A DNA stretch of 64,000 nt, taken from assembly GCA_037074705.1 (NCBI GenBank), contig CM073591.1:31290587-31354586 (forward strand). The letters are read 5' to 3'. The notes below the pieces were generated by a model. The model was given only the letters and a program-made list of their open reading frames with translations. It searched no databases and had not been told where the DNA came from. Origin of the DNA: Zhengitettix transpicula (lineage: Eukaryota > Arthropoda > Insecta > Orthoptera > Tetrigidae). Made by a program: the position numbers and the translations under genes. Below, piece by piece: positions 10,915 to 22,854 of this stretch; within the stretch, counting starts at the first letter, position 1; each line of letters opens with the position of its first letter.

Positions 10915-11859
10915 ATATAATGTAATGCCAATGTAATTAAGATATTAATTGTGAAATTGAAAATCTAAATTGTTTGAGAAATCCTTTGTAGCGGCAGGAG
11001 CTTTTGAAATAACAATAGAAAATCCGGCTCTGTTCCTTTGTCGAAAGGTCAGTCAAAATGGCGTATGGCCGCTAAATTGCGAGACGACAGTACAGTTCGC
11101 AGGGAGATTTGTTGAGAGAGAGAGTTCACGGAAAGACCTCGTCGAGGTATAACAGTTTTTTGGAGGGAGAATTCAACAGGGTTAGCAATTAGCAGGACAA
11201 AGTAAAACATTCATAAAAGTATAACGTCGAAACCTGCTAAGAAAAAGCAGTTTTTGTGTCCATAGCCGGCCAGAAATAGCAAAAGTTTCGGTTTAAGACG
11301 GAACAATAAAGAACTACCCAATCAACAAATCGCTGAAGTCACCTAAGGCGAGCGGTCAATCTATAGATGACGAAAGGAGGATCATCCGAGTTCCTGACGA
11401 CATATACAATTTTGGCTTAAAAATTTGGTGTAGAATCTGTGAGTTTAGAAGCAGCGTAAAACCCGCAATAGTGTTTTCGAAAATTAAAGGTACGCAGGAA
11501 TGCTGGGCAGACGTGAGTAACAATTTAAAAAACAATTAATTATGTAAACGTAATTGAAAGATATCCGTCAGATTTCGTTCTCTTTTTGATTAAAATTGTT
11601 AATCAGAGTCAATCTTTTTACTTCTAATTTCGTTCACAATCAAATTTCGTTTCAGTTTAATTGACGGGTAAATTTTCTTTTCTTTTAATTGTAATTTGTT
11701 GTTGATAATATTATAAATATTATTGATTCGTCTATTATCAAACCCAGTGAAGACTATGAGAAATTCAATATTATAAATTTGTAATTATTTGAGTTATTTC
11801 CACAATAAATCTTTATTAATCTTTCATAAAAAACATCTTCAGTGTTTATTACAATATAA
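10915..11859 (+). mobile_element. Solo LTR, family C copy C2, with target-site duplication
   Basis: The element is 10921-11853, flanked by a perfect 6-bp duplication ATATAA (10915-10920 and 11854-11859). It begins TGTAATGCC and ends TTTATTACA. An AATAAA near 11802 and TATCAAACCCAGTGAAG near 11737 align with the other two copies. Compared with C1 and C3 it lacks the segment containing CTTCCACAA near the 3' end. There is no internal coding region, so it is a solo LTR left by recombination between the two LTRs of a former provirus-like element. Confidence 0.8.
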
Positions 11860-12754
11860 AAAGAATTATAGCTCCAGGAATATGGAGAAGGTTTAACAAG
11901 CATCAGACCGTAAAGGTTAAGTTGAATTAAAGTGTCAGGATGGAAAAATGTCGTCCCGGGCTGACGCCCGTACAACTGAGCTGTCCATGTCGACTCCAGA
12001 TCCCGTGCGAAATTCCTCCGTCCATTAAATCTAATGTGGCCCACCTACAATTTAGAATCACAGTTCTTCCATGGCCTAGGACCAGATTGAAGAAAGGAAT
12101 TTATGTTAGTAGACGGAAGGTTTTTTCCTTAATTATATACTTCAATATAAAAACGTATTTCAAATTATAAAAGTGTCTCAATACTTTACTGTCTTGTGTA
12201 GTGTCAAGTCTTATTTAACTGAACGAATCGTTAAAATAGTAGGTCGATAATTACATTTAAATTTTAATTCCTTCTAACGCAAAAAAAATCGGGGATTAAG
12301 ATGACGGTAGAATTATACTTAATTTATATTTCCTTTACCCTTTTTATTAATTAATTATTTTCGCTGTTAATTTAGAACCTACAATCTTAATGAATACGTA
12401 TTTTTTTTAAATCATCAATATTTTAGGGGCCGCTAGGAGAAGAATACGTTTCGTGCGATGTAATTCTTTTAAGTTCAACAATATTTAAAGGGTTTGTTTA
12501 TCTTCACACGTTTTAGTGTTATGCCTTCGATTCACTATTAGTGTGTAAAGTTTACTGTTGCAGCCAAACGCAGAATACATGACGGGATGCGTAGAGGGTT
12601 AAATGAAGGGAAAAAAAATCCTTTATCCCGAAAATTACTTTCTCTTTTGCTGCACGAACTTAAATGCGTTTTGTAATAGAAGCGTGTTTGACAGGTGAGT
12701 GGGTGCCAAAGTAGGAATTTATCGTTCCCTCTCACTTCCACTTAGCGGACAATG
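11860..12754. other. Unique sequence, no gene recognised
   Basis: Overlapping short frames at 11754-12044 (minus) and 11940-12170 (plus) lie on a mixed-composition stretch at 11900-12080 and show no domain. The rest is AT-rich. Confidence 0.4.
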
Positions 12755-13256
12755 AAGCCTGCTGGAGGTGATCTGAGCCTCTCGTAGGTGAACCTTCCCG
12801 GAGAGATGGAAGGGGTTACTTTCGTGGATGCCTTCTCATCCTTATAGATTTTGAACTAAGGTTTTCACAAGCCGTGGCACCTCGATGAGTAATTGAGAGG
12901 CGTATGTTCCGGGATCGCAGACCTTGGGCATGCGGTAAGAGTAGTCCGCTATTGGTATAGTCGGCCAGCTGCCTCCTAAACTGGGCGATGCACGGAGAAG
13001 GGAATGCTGCGTCCCCACAGCAAACTCGCCATCCGAAGAGCGTGGCACAAATACCGAATGCCCAACTAACTGATCCAGGTTTTTCTAGGGTTTTCCCTGC
13101 AAAACGTTTAGACGAATTGCTGGGTAGGAACCTTAAAACTACAGCCCGGGGGCTCTACTTAACCTTTGGCTACCTTACCACATCCCTCCTTTCAGTCCCC
13201 TTCTTACGCTGGATTACCTACCATATACATAGACTGTCTACTTGTTCTTCCTCTTA
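12755..13256 (+). mobile_element. Family A retroposon, copy A3 (older, diverged)
   Basis: It aligns with the full family A body: CTCTCGTAGGTGAACC start, GTATGTTCCGGGATCGCAGAC, CAGCTGCCTCCTAAACTGG, and CCATATACATAGACTGTCTAC at the 3' end. The end matches subfamily II. Many small differences and short deletions (such as loss of CTCTCC before GCCATC) make it one of the older copies. The tail is TTCTTCCTCTTAG rather than poly-A, like the TTC tail of copy A1. Confidence 0.85.
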
Positions 13257-13599
13257 GTGTCAGCAGATGAACTGCCTGTTAAATTTTCTTATTTTTGTGA
13301 CCACTGCTAGAACTTGAAGAGGTTGACTAAGTGTTGGCGTAAAATAAAGTAAACACTTCTTTTTTATGATCGGACGTTATACAACCAGTTAAATCCAGTT
13401 TTATTCGACAATCATAAAATAAAATTATAAATATAGAACACGCGCTGGTTGCTCCAAAAGATAAGTTTAACATGTTGGTATATACCAGTAAGTGGACAAA
13501 TTTAATATTCATAAAATTTATTTCATTGTTTCTACCGTTTTATGATACAGATCGCTTCTTCCTTGGAACTGGTAGGAATACAAAAGTGTGAAGGAAACG
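13257..13599. other. AT-rich sequence, no gene seen
   Basis: No feature supported. A 61-codon minus frame at 13327-13512 has no domain. Confidence 0.45.
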
Positions 13600-13860
13600 C
13601 CATTGTAAAGCTGCATTATTTGTGACGAGTGCGAAGACTGGACGGGACAAGGATGCAGTGGGAACCGAGGCGAGAGGTCATCCTGCGGTCAGTGGGACAG
13701 CAGAGGCGCCGGGGTCAGACTCTTCATCACCTCGCATCATCTTTCCTCGTTTCTACATAATTTTCTTTCGCCCGTTGACCAGCGACCTGTTGTGCCACGT
13801 CGCTACCGTGGACATGCAGCCTCTGAGTGGTTTCACTTGAGATATCAACGCAAATCAAAA
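13600..13860. other. GC-richer unique block, candidate conserved non-coding element
   Basis: Mixed-composition unique block with a 72-codon plus frame (13622-13840) that I do not recognise. Function is unknown. Confidence 0.25.
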
Positions 13861-14372
13861 GAGAAATCTTCCGGGCCATTACATTATTTGGATCTATTCA
13901 CGGATCTTGAAACCATATTCCATTAAATAATCCATTGGCTGACTGGTAATAAGCGGGTTTGAAATTTTGGCAACCTTGGTAAATACGTTTAGGCATTCGT
14001 ATCGGTTATTTGCGTGATTTAATCGGTACGAATCAATTTAATTCTACGTAGGGCAATAAAACTGTTTTATAAGATGGTGACGAGAATAATGGAATTTTGA
14101 AACATTTATTATCTCAGTATTGGTTGATAGGTGTGTAAATAAATATTTCATGAAAGCGTGTTTGATGAGGAATTAAAGGAGATTATTTTTTTAAAAGTTT
14201 CATATTGTGCTTAGCATATTTTAAGAATGGCTGTTTATTTTATACCGAAAATGGTAACAGCTAGTTCTCAGATCACCTTAGATAATATTATTACCATGTA
14301 AAGTACTCAAAAAATAGTAGAGGTAGCTATTTGTTAAAGTTCATTGTTCTCGCAGATGTCACTAGGTTTGGC
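13861..14372. other. AT-rich sequence, no gene seen
   Basis: No feature supported. Confidence 0.5.
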
Positions 14373-14631
14373 CTGCCGAGGCACCTAGGTCTGTTTTGAG
14401 AGGTGTACCCAATGCCCGACCTACCCGATGCAGGTTTTCCTAGGGTTTTCCCTGCATTTCTTTAGGCGAATGCCGGGTAGTATCCTTAAAATATAGCCCG
14501 GGGGCCCCAGTAACCCTTGGCTACCTTCCTCTACCCTTCCGCATCCCCCCTTTAAATCCCTTCCTATGCTATTAAAGGGGAGTTGCCCAACGTGGATCAC
14601 CGTCATGTAGCCTGTTGCCCTAAAAAAAAAA
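14373..14631 (+). mobile_element. Family A retroposon, copy A4 (internally deleted, subfamily I)
   Basis: It begins within the conserved CGAGGCACCT block. After GAGAGGTGT it jumps straight to ACCCAATGCCCG, losing roughly 195 bp of the usual body at a GT junction. The 3' half is intact and ends TGTTGCCCT plus an A run. The A run leads directly into copy A5. Confidence 0.85.
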
Positions 14632-15089
14632 GGATGCCTTTTCCTCTCCGTTTTTGAACTAAGGTTCCCACAAGCGCAGGCACCTTGGCCTTTTCTGAGA
14701 GGCGTATGTTCCGGGGTCACAGACCTTGGGCATACGGTAAGAGTTGTCCGCTGTTCCTATTGGAATAGTCGGCCAGCTACCTCCTAAATTGGTCAAGGCA
14801 TGGCGAGGGGAAAGCTGCGACCCCACAGCAAACTCCTCTCCCGCCATCGTAAAGGCCTGGGACAAGTACCAAATGCCCGACGTACCTGATGCAGATTTTT
14901 ATAGGGTTTTCCCTGCATCACTTTTAGGCAAATTGCCGGGTAGGATCCTTAAACCATAGCCCGGGGCCCTAGTTAACCCTTGGCTACCTTCCTCTACCCT
15001 TCCGCATCTCCCCTTTCAAATCCCTTTCCTTTGCTATAAGAGGGGAGTTGTACCCTATACATAGATTATCTACACCTCAAAAAAAATTG
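14632..15089 (+). mobile_element. Family A retroposon, copy A5 (subfamily II), head-to-tail after A4
   Basis: It starts at GGATGCCTTTTCCTCTCC immediately after the A run of copy A4, in the same orientation. It carries subfamily II marks: GCGAGGGGAAAGCTGCG in the body and ACCCTATACATAGATTATC at the 3' end, then an A run (about 15080-15088). The two copies together form a tandem dimer made of different subfamilies. Confidence 0.85.
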
Positions 15090-15539
15090 AGCCCTCTGAA
15101 ACATGATTTAGAAGTGGAGAGTCGAAACTGAGATTTTATGAGAGGAATTTTGATAACAAAAATGTTTAATTTAAGTGATTATAACTTGATAAATTGATGG
15201 TGGAGCTGCCAAAGTCTATGGCTGGTTGAGTTGAGCACCTCGTTGGTTTCCCGCACACTTCTGAAAACGTCAACCTGTGGTCACCAACCCAGCAGACGCC
15301 ATGATGGAGTTCCTAAAATGTTTCGTCGAATTGTAGGAATTCCACAAATTATTCACAGTAAACTCGTTCGACACGATATCCTACATGGAAAAATCAATTA
15401 AACAATGGATTGGGCTATTTTCTATGATTAAAATTAATTTTTCTAATAATTCATAAGGTGTAAAATATTATAAAAATACACTATTCGAGTATAGCAAATT
15501 AAATTTAGAGTAATTTTTTTGTAAGGACCACCGTGATGA
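15090..15539. other. AT-rich sequence, no gene seen
   Basis: No feature supported. A short block near 15200-15320 has mixed composition. Confidence 0.4.
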
Positions 15540-16270
15540 AGTTCCAGAGTTATTTATGACGTCTTAGGGATGAACTTTGGGATACGAACTATTAGTGAGA
15601 GTATATTTGGAGAAGTTTGTTTTTGAAGCAGAACGATTGCAGTTGAGAAACTTCTCTCCGGTTCCAAAATGCTGATAAATTGACAACTAATTATGCCAGT
15701 CCCCGTCGCCAGAAGACAGCGCTCGGCCATTCCTAAGCGGCGGCTGATGTGATTGTCTGAAGGCAAGGCTTTAGATTGACGACGTTCGGACCTCGTCAAC
15801 CTTGGAGTTGCGCGTTGTTAAAGGACGGAACGCGATACGTGCCGCAGATAGTGGCGTTTTTAAGCAGATACTAATTAAGCAGAGGTCCGCTGACGATAAT
15901 AGCACTCGATCACAAGTGTCACAACAGTTCGTTGGCCACGGACGAAAGATTCGTCCGCACGATTTCTATTAGCCGTTCCCGGAATCGCTTGGACATCCCT
16001 GACGTGACGGGATTAATTCCCCGGCGTGTCCCTCCTTTCCGCGAAGACCAGCCGCCGATTACAAGGGTGTGGAGCGCCAAAAAGGAAGCATTAATATATC
16101 TGACGCACCTTTTACACGGTCTGTTAAGTCCGGAGCACGAGCCTCCGTCCTCGCCCACGCATCAAACTGCTTCTGAGAAAACCGAAGGTCTGCCTATATA
16201 ATTAAGTCATTAACGTTATGTGGACAACTTGCAGAAACGCCAATATTTCGGCAAACGAGTTGTTGCTTGG
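15540..16270. other. GC-richer unique block, candidate conserved non-coding element
   Basis: Unique mixed-composition block with overlapping open frames on both strands (15554-15799 minus, 15919-16158 minus, 15932-16201 plus). None shows a recognisable domain, and two frames share the same DNA, which argues against coding. A regulatory role is inferred only. Confidence 0.3.
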
Positions 16271-17603
16271 TCCGTTAGAATAATCCTAGCTGTACAAGTT
16301 CCTCTAGTGGGTGACACACTGTACAGTCAACGAATCCTCAATCCAAAATAGGCTCTCCACTACCAAAACTCATTAGATTTAAAGTCTCAAATTTAATCTC
16401 TTCGGCTACCTCCTCATTATTATTCATGTCCAAATATAAAAAAATACGAGCAACAATAAATGTCTCTCATGAATAAGAGGAGGTACTTTACAAGTACTAA
16501 AATAGGTGAAGTACATGCTAATTATTTTTCCAAGTCTCGAGTCACCAATTTACAAAAATATTTGACAATTTAAGTTTATTTTCAGGAGGAGAAAACTATT
16601 CTATTCGAGTGCTTCTTTGACCTCATATGTGACATGATTTCTGTAACATTTTATAGATAACTGATACAATCCACTACGTGTTAATTAATGTCAGAGAGGG
16701 ATGGGTAAACAAAGCAGTTATCGTCGGTTCTTAAAGATTATTTGAATTTATTACAACTGACATTCTCTCTAGAAATTTACGCTCAATTTAATTAATCCAT
16801 ATTTTAAATAACTTTCTGTCCGTTTTCTCAGGTGTTTTTTTGTAACTATTCAGTGCCATCAGTGCCGTGCTAACGAAACTTTCATCTGCGACGTGTGTGT
16901 GTGTGTGTTCTCTTTGCTCCTGCATATTAATTATATTTATTCATTCCAGAACAGAAGAAATTATTTCAAACAAAGCTCAGCCACACATGTCGTTAAAACT
17001 TATATAATATTAATTGCCGTCAATGATAAACATATTTATTGAACGTTGATGGTGTGGAAAATATCGAACTACATTTCGTAAAAGAAAAGGTCCTAAGTCC
17101 ATGTGAAATTCGGACCATGGCGATTGTTAAGCTGGACGGCCTCTCGGGATTTAACTGCAAACGAATAGCAGTGAAGGGCACTACAAGCTAAATCTTCACG
17201 TTTAAACATATGACTACCGTAAAATTATAAATATCTATCAACGTACACTCTTACTCACACGCACTAGCTTCGTAAAACATCAATTAAGCCGTTTTAGTAC
17301 AAATATTTGGGTGATAATATTTTCTTTGGTTTCTCCAGGCCAATCCAACCTTTCACTTTTTCTCTAGGTGCCGTAGTTTCTTTAAAGGATATTAACTGAG
17401 TACTTGATTTTTTTTAAATTCAAGCACTCTTGTGCGTTCGACTATAGACTATAGAAAAATTAATACTTACCTGAGTGTACTTTAACATTAAAAATAATCA
17501 AAATTCCAAGCCGTGGAGTTGTAGAATACACCAGGATTTAAACCTTAGAGACGGTTGACGAACAACACTTTGTTACGTTAACATCGACAAATGACTACAA
17601 AAT
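16271..17603. other. AT-rich sequence, no gene seen
   Basis: Mainly AT-rich unique sequence, with a short (GT)n run at about 16893-16908. A small mixed-composition patch lies at 17100-17200. Confidence 0.45.
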
Positions 17604-17927
17604 ACCCTCAGGTTGAAATGAAAAATTTAAGTCTGATTGAAAATTAATAATAAGAAAGATAGCCAAATACAGACAAAAAAAATAGATAATATAAATACCA
17701 CACAACGTTCCTGGGGATCATTGCTCCGTTATTCAGGTGCTATGCTAAAAAGTGCTTAGAGCGACACAACTGCACTAGTCAAAATTTGAGTTTTGTCAAC
17801 TGACTAGTACAGTTGTGTCGCTCTAGGTTCATCTTAGCACCTGAATAAAGAAACGTTGTGTGGTATTTATATTATCATTTTTTTGCATGTATTTGGCTAT
17901 CTTACTTATTATTAAGAACCTCTGGTT
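17604..17927 (+). mobile_element. Snapback element family B, copy B2, with flanking duplication
   Basis: The element is 17615-17916. The arms are about 145 and 120 bp and meet near 17790. The left end carries the one-sided extension (TTTAAGTCTGATTGAAAAT). Flanks ACCCTCAGGTT (17604-17614) and AACCTCTGGTT (17917-17927) agree at 9 of 11 positions. The right arm has lost part of the block between CTGAATAAAG and AAACGTTGTG, so its hammerhead-like core is broken. Confidence 0.75.
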
Positions 17928-17952
17928 CTACTATTTACAAACTTTAATCTAT

Positions 17953-18549
17953 CTTCTATATAATAAAAAAGGATGTATATTTGTATGTATGTATGTATTT
18001 ACGTTAATTTCTATACAAATTTAAAAGCGTGGATAGATTGCAACAAAAATTGGTACACAAATTCTTCAAAACACGAGAAACGGTACTGTGAGGGTGAGAA
18101 ACGCCTAGCATACATGTGGAAAGAATTATAATTAAAAACCGTGATCATTAAATATTAAATTACTGCGCGACAAGAGACAATGACGTCACGCGAGAGAAAG
18201 ACGTTACTACGCAACGAACAAAGGAAATATCTCCTTTATTAGAAATGAAATAAAGCAGAAATATTTTTTTTTAATAAAAAGTATAATTTTATACAGAAAT
18301 ATTCCATCGAATGATAATAAAGAAGAATACGAATTACTTTACCATCATTGGGGAAAATGTAAGTTAATTTTCGCGCTGTATTAGTTGTGAGTCTAGCTAA
18401 CAATTTCATCAATGTAATATTTCGTAATGTATGAAGACTGAGTGACGATTATATCCTGAAATACTCGAGGAATATATTTAAGTATTCAATTAAATACTTT
18501 TTCGAGTTTATATAAATAAATACACGAGCAACGCCGGGCACCCAGCTAG
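17953..18549 (+). mobile_element. Non-autonomous Helitron, copy D1
   Basis: It starts TCTTCTATATAATAAAA and ends CAACGCCGGGCACCCAGCTAG followed by T. The TC start and the CTAG end after a short GC-rich stem are Helitron signatures, and there are no terminal inverted repeats or duplications. Internal blocks TGTATGTATGTATTTACG, ATTGCAACAAAAATTGGTAC and GACGTCACGCGAGAG recur in copy D2. There is no Rep/helicase frame, so it depends on another element for movement. Confidence 0.85.
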
Positions 18550-20128
18550 TATATAATATATAAGGGACAATAAATTTTGATCGTCGTTCAATTGAAGGTG
18601 CTGTGCATGAATTACACAATTGTTTAAAACAAATTTTTTCAATTCGTGAATTTAGCAGTTTCTTATGCAAATTACTTTACAAGAAGAATGATGGGGCTCT
18701 GAAAACCGGAATCTGTGTGTGCAGAACATATGAGTGTAACGCGAACGTCAGTACATTAATTCACGAAAGAAGTCCGTTGATAAACTGTAAGAAGTGTAAA
18801 GTGTGTTACTTAAATATTATACTAACTTTTTGAATGTACGGTAACGTGATAATGAAACGGTTACCCAAGTTATTATCATGTTCTACCCACAAACACTGGT
18901 GTTAACGGTCTTGATGCAGCAGAAGATCGTCTGATGTTTCTTTTGGTCGTATAATCGGCCAGTGACAATATATATAGCTGCAATAATTTATAAATAATTA
19001 CTGATCGTAGAACGGAATTCATAGACTCAACCTCATATAAATAATTACACGTAGCTGTACTTATTGGTATACTCAAGGACTTTACTGTGAATATAAAACG
19101 GACATGAAGTGAAATAAATATTAAATTACTGACACATAATAATTCTCATACTCTCCTTAAGTACATGAACCGTTTCCTGGTCCACTTAACAACATAAATT
19201 ACGTCACCAATTATTAGACTACTTTAAAAATTGGACCTTATTTTGATTCAGTTTCATTCCAAGAGTAATTAATTAATTAATTATTATTATTATTGATAAA
19301 AATCTTAAAATAAAAATATATTAAAGAATAAGAGAAATTAATTAATGAAGTGAATTACGAATAATATAAGTGAAAAACGTATTGTGATATTGAGAACAGT
19401 GAAAGGCGCAGTAGAAATTGGGTTGATGGACCATTGTCCCTTTACACCAAAACGATTTGCGACTCCCGCTTTAATATGTTTATTAAGAGAGGTTTCGTTG
19501 TTCCGAGGGGAGAAATTCTGGGAACTGGTGCATGTGAAAACTTAATTAAGTCACCTACGTTGTGCTTACGTTTGCGTCATGCGTTCATAGTGGATCTTGA
19601 ATATTAATATAAACATTACACGGGTTATTGTAAAACACGGGCAGCTTATAAGAATAATAATTGTTACTTCCATGTGTTGTCTTTTTCATTAACTGCATCC
19701 CATTATACTTAATTGCCTACCCAAGGCGAGCCATAAAGGTAAATTTCGATTACGTGAAGGGGGTGGGTTTCTCCGAGGCTCGCTGGCCGTATCACATTTG
19801 GACCGTAAAATCGAGAATGAATCGGAAATAATTGCTTCGCTCTCTAATAATAATATTTTCATTTCCGCCAACTCAGAAATGCTGTACGTGAGCGTGAGTT
19901 AATTAGAATTGCCAAATATTTTGCTGGCAATTGATTTATGTCAAGTACATGAAACTACTTTGGTAAAAATAGAAAGTTTCAAAATTGAATGTAAACTCAT
20001 GAGGGAATAAATTAAAATTTATTTTTGTAAATTTTATTCGAACGAAGAATATCAAATTTTATGTTAGAAGGCCCAGTTTTCCAGGGTCTATTTTTTTTAG
20101 GGATTGGTGAGAGTTTCCAGAAATAACT
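18550..20128. other. AT-rich sequence, no gene seen
   Basis: Unique, largely AT-rich. A TTA microsatellite lies at about 19280-19295. Several 60- to 76-codon frames lack any recognisable domain. Confidence 0.45.
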
Positions 20129-21085
20129 CTTCTATATAATAAAAAAAGGATGTATGTATGTATGTATTTACGTTAATCTCTATACATATTTAAACGCGTG
20201 GACAGATTGCAACAAAATTTGGTACACATATTCTTCAAACGACGAGAAACGATACTGTGGCGGGTAAGAAACCTGTAGCATAAAGTTGCAAAGAATTATA
20301 ATTAAAAAAAGTGTTAAATTACTTCGCTCCAAGAGACCGTGACGTCACGCAAAAGAGAGAGAGGGGGAGAGAGGGGGAGAGAGAGGGAGAGAGGGACAGA
20401 GGGGACAGAGGGGGAGAGAGGGGAGAAAGAGAGAGGGAGAGAGAGGGGGAGGGAGAGATGGAGGGAGAGAGGGAGATAGAGGGGGAGAGGGGGTGGGAGA
20501 GAGGGGGATGGGAGAGAGGGAGATAGACAGGGAGAGGGAGAGGGGAGCGAGAGGGGGAGAGAGAGACGTTACTACGCACAATGAAACAAAGGAAATAGTT
20601 CCTTTTCCCGTAATGAAATAAAGCAGAAATATTTTAATTGAATAAAAAGTATAATTTCATCCAGCAATACTCCATCGAATGATAATAAAAAACAATAGCA
20701 AATACTTTACGATCCTCGCGGAAAATGTAAGTTAACTTTCGTGCCATATTAGTGACTCCAATATGGCGACTATTTGTTTACATTATTAAGCTAGCTAAAA
20801 TTTCATAGATTTAATCTTTCGTAATGTCTGAAGCCTGAAGGTCAATTATATCCTGCAATACTCGAGGAGTATATTTAAGTATTCTATTCGTAAAGAAATT
20901 CGGAGGTATGTTTGTTGGGATTTATGTATTTTACAGCTGTTCGATTAATGCACTATCGGTCGAAAGTACGTTCGGAACAGTTAGATTTATGGTTAATCAC
21001 TTCTTCACTAAAGATTAATATAGAATTAAATACTGTTTAGGTTTATATAAATAAGTACACGTGGCAACGCCGGCCACCCAGATAG
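20129..21085 (+). mobile_element. Non-autonomous Helitron, copy D2
   Basis: Same start (TCTTCTATATAATAAAA) and body blocks as D1. The end is CAACGCCGGCCACCCAGATAG, where the CTAG is mutated to ATAG. It is longer than D1 because of a purine-rich tract (20355-20565) at the position of a short GAGAGAAAG in D1, and because of an extra segment near 20740-21030 absent from D1. No transposase frame is present. Confidence 0.85.
20355..20567 (+). repeat. Polypurine GAGA/GGGA tract inside Helitron D2
   Basis: About 210 bp of nearly pure purines on the plus strand (GAGAGGG units with few interruptions). The long frames here (Arg/Glu/Gly on plus, Ser/Leu/Pro on minus) are low-complexity artefacts. Such mirror-like purine tracts can form triplex DNA. 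Confidence 0.95.
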
Positions 21086-21469
21086 TTACCAAATAATAGG
21101 ACACAATTATTTTTATGAAGGGAGGTAGAGGTGTAAATACAGCTCCACGATTGATAAAGGTGACGACAGCGATATTTTTCTGTCTAGAAATCGAAAAATG
21201 CCCGCTCTATTGCAATGCTTTTGTTCTTCGGTTTCTACACTGCTTTGTACTTTATATAAAATACAAATACTCGTAGTATCTTACACGCTGACCTTTCAAT
21301 TTCTGTAACAGTTCCAATATATTCCACATTTCATTCCAGGTTCACGTGCATTCAATATTTTTATATGGTATCATCATTTTGCGAGTGTTCTAGAAGTATC
21401 AGTTGTTTCCTTTTCCATTCATACTTGGGTTCATTACGTCTAAATGCGTTCACATTAAGCATTACTGTC
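21086..21469. other. No recognised gene
   Basis: Unique mixed sequence with no feature supported. Confidence 0.4.
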
Positions 21470-21900
21470 CTATAAGATGGTTGACCGGCCTCGAAACGAC
21501 GAACAGGACAAGTTGGAGGCAAACAAGCGAGTTGATTTAGTGCTGTTTTCTAGACGGCATGGATAACTCGCACGTGTGTAAGAAACGGATGGCATGGTAT
21601 GAGATTTTTTTTAACCTCATTTCACGTTATACGTCCGTTGAAGATGCCTCCAGCCGTGGAGGAAACAGAAATTCCTCTCAATGAAACGAAGCCGCGATAT
21701 TCAATGAGCTGAGCGAGCATCAAGATTGACGTACAACTGAGAGCTAAATTACACACTCAGAACAAAACAAAATACACGCATCTCCTTCCCGCCAGGTGGA
21801 ACAGGTAGCTTAACAGTAGCGGGCAGATGGAGCCGCCCACATGCAGGGGTGACCAAACAAACACAAGCGAACTTGGCAATCGCGCAAGTCGTTTTTGACT
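21470..21900. other. GC-richer unique block, candidate conserved non-coding element
   Basis: Unique block with several E-box-like CAGGTG/CAGATG words near 21793-21830 (CGCCAGGTGG, CAGGTAG, CAGATGG). No open frame is convincing. Enhancer or insulator function is a guess. Confidence 0.25.
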
Positions 21901-22067
21901 TTCATTAAAAAGGACTCAGCAAAAATAAAATCTCGTTGGTTATAAAAAAGAAAAATTAAAATAAGCGGTTACGTCTGTGACCCTGTAACATTCCTTCCTT
22001 ATTTTACTCTTTAAGTGCCCACATACAGAATTTCTTCTCATACTTCAGTGGATGACCCTTTTTCGAC

Positions 22068-22068
<1 letters not shown>

Positions 22069-22121
<53 letters not shown>
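22069..22121. repeat. Compound (AC)n(AT)n microsatellite
   Basis: An AC repeat running into an AT repeat. Confidence 0.95.
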
Positions 22122-22125
<4 letters not shown>

Positions 22126-22519
22126 GTTTTTAAATAACATAGTATTTTATACCACCGTATGAGGATAACTGAGCTATAAAACTTTTACCATTCATTTTCT
22201 TTTCCAAAATTACTTTCAGCCATTTTTTTTTTAGATTTTCATAATCAGAAAATACAATTTAGTGTCAAAGTTCATCGACATTTTATTCAAGTTGTCAGAT
22301 GTGGTATATTTCATATTGATATATAACCCAAATTTAGTATTTAATTTTCATTTTAAAAATTCCTCTTGTATGTTAAAAATGTTTTAATTTTAGATCCTGC
22401 TAATTAAATTTTTTACATTTTCCCGTATCCAGATTTTACTTTAAAAACACCTTGAATATTTTTTTTTGTATTCCATAGAATTATTTTACTTTAGGTCTAC
22501 GTTCTCATTAACGTATGAC
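22122..22519. other. AT-rich sequence, no gene seen
   Basis: No feature supported. Confidence 0.5.
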
Positions 22520-22555
22520 CTGATGGAGTCCCGTAGATGGTACGAAACGATGTAT
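22520..22555 (+). ncRNA. Hammerhead-like motif
   Basis: CTGATGGA (22520-22527) is followed by GTCCC...GGTAC (22528-22543), which pairs at four of five positions, and then GAAAC. The next bases (GATGTA) allow a minimal stem III with A at the cleavage position. One extra G in the first core box and no clear stem I make activity doubtful. It may be a relic of a Penelope-like element. Confidence 0.35.
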
Positions 22556-22854
22556 TTCTTTTGGTATTATTATTTAAATTGCAGATGTAATTCTCGAATT
22601 TAACTTTATATAAAATACTAATTTTTTCTGACATTGTTCAATAATTTATTTAATTTCATATAATTACTACTTGGAGTCGTTTCTACCCATTTTTTGAGAC
22701 GCATTTTCTTTTTCTAGCCACATTTCCACGATAGAACAGTCGATAAATACGCTTTCAGTTTCATAACTCATATTAATACCAACAAATAGAATATTACTAG
22801 TTTCTGTTCTTGTTGATTAGTGTTCTAAGCTTCTTTCCGTATTGTGCGGTTGTG
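22556..22854. other. AT-rich sequence, no gene seen
   Basis: No feature supported. Confidence 0.5.

Noticed and set aside
7438..11853. C1 and C2 as the two LTRs of one complete retrotransposon
   Set aside because: Each has its own different 6-bp duplication (ATATAT and ATATAA), and the sequence between them holds a family A copy and a candidate enhancer but no gag or pol. They are independent solo LTRs.
20311..20581. Arg/Glu/Gly and Ser/Leu/Pro open frames in the purine tract
   Set aside because: They are translations of a simple repeat in all frames.
21793..21803. CTCF-type insulator site (CGCCAGGTGG)
   Set aside because: It is a short partial match, and a position-weight score or ChIP data would be needed.
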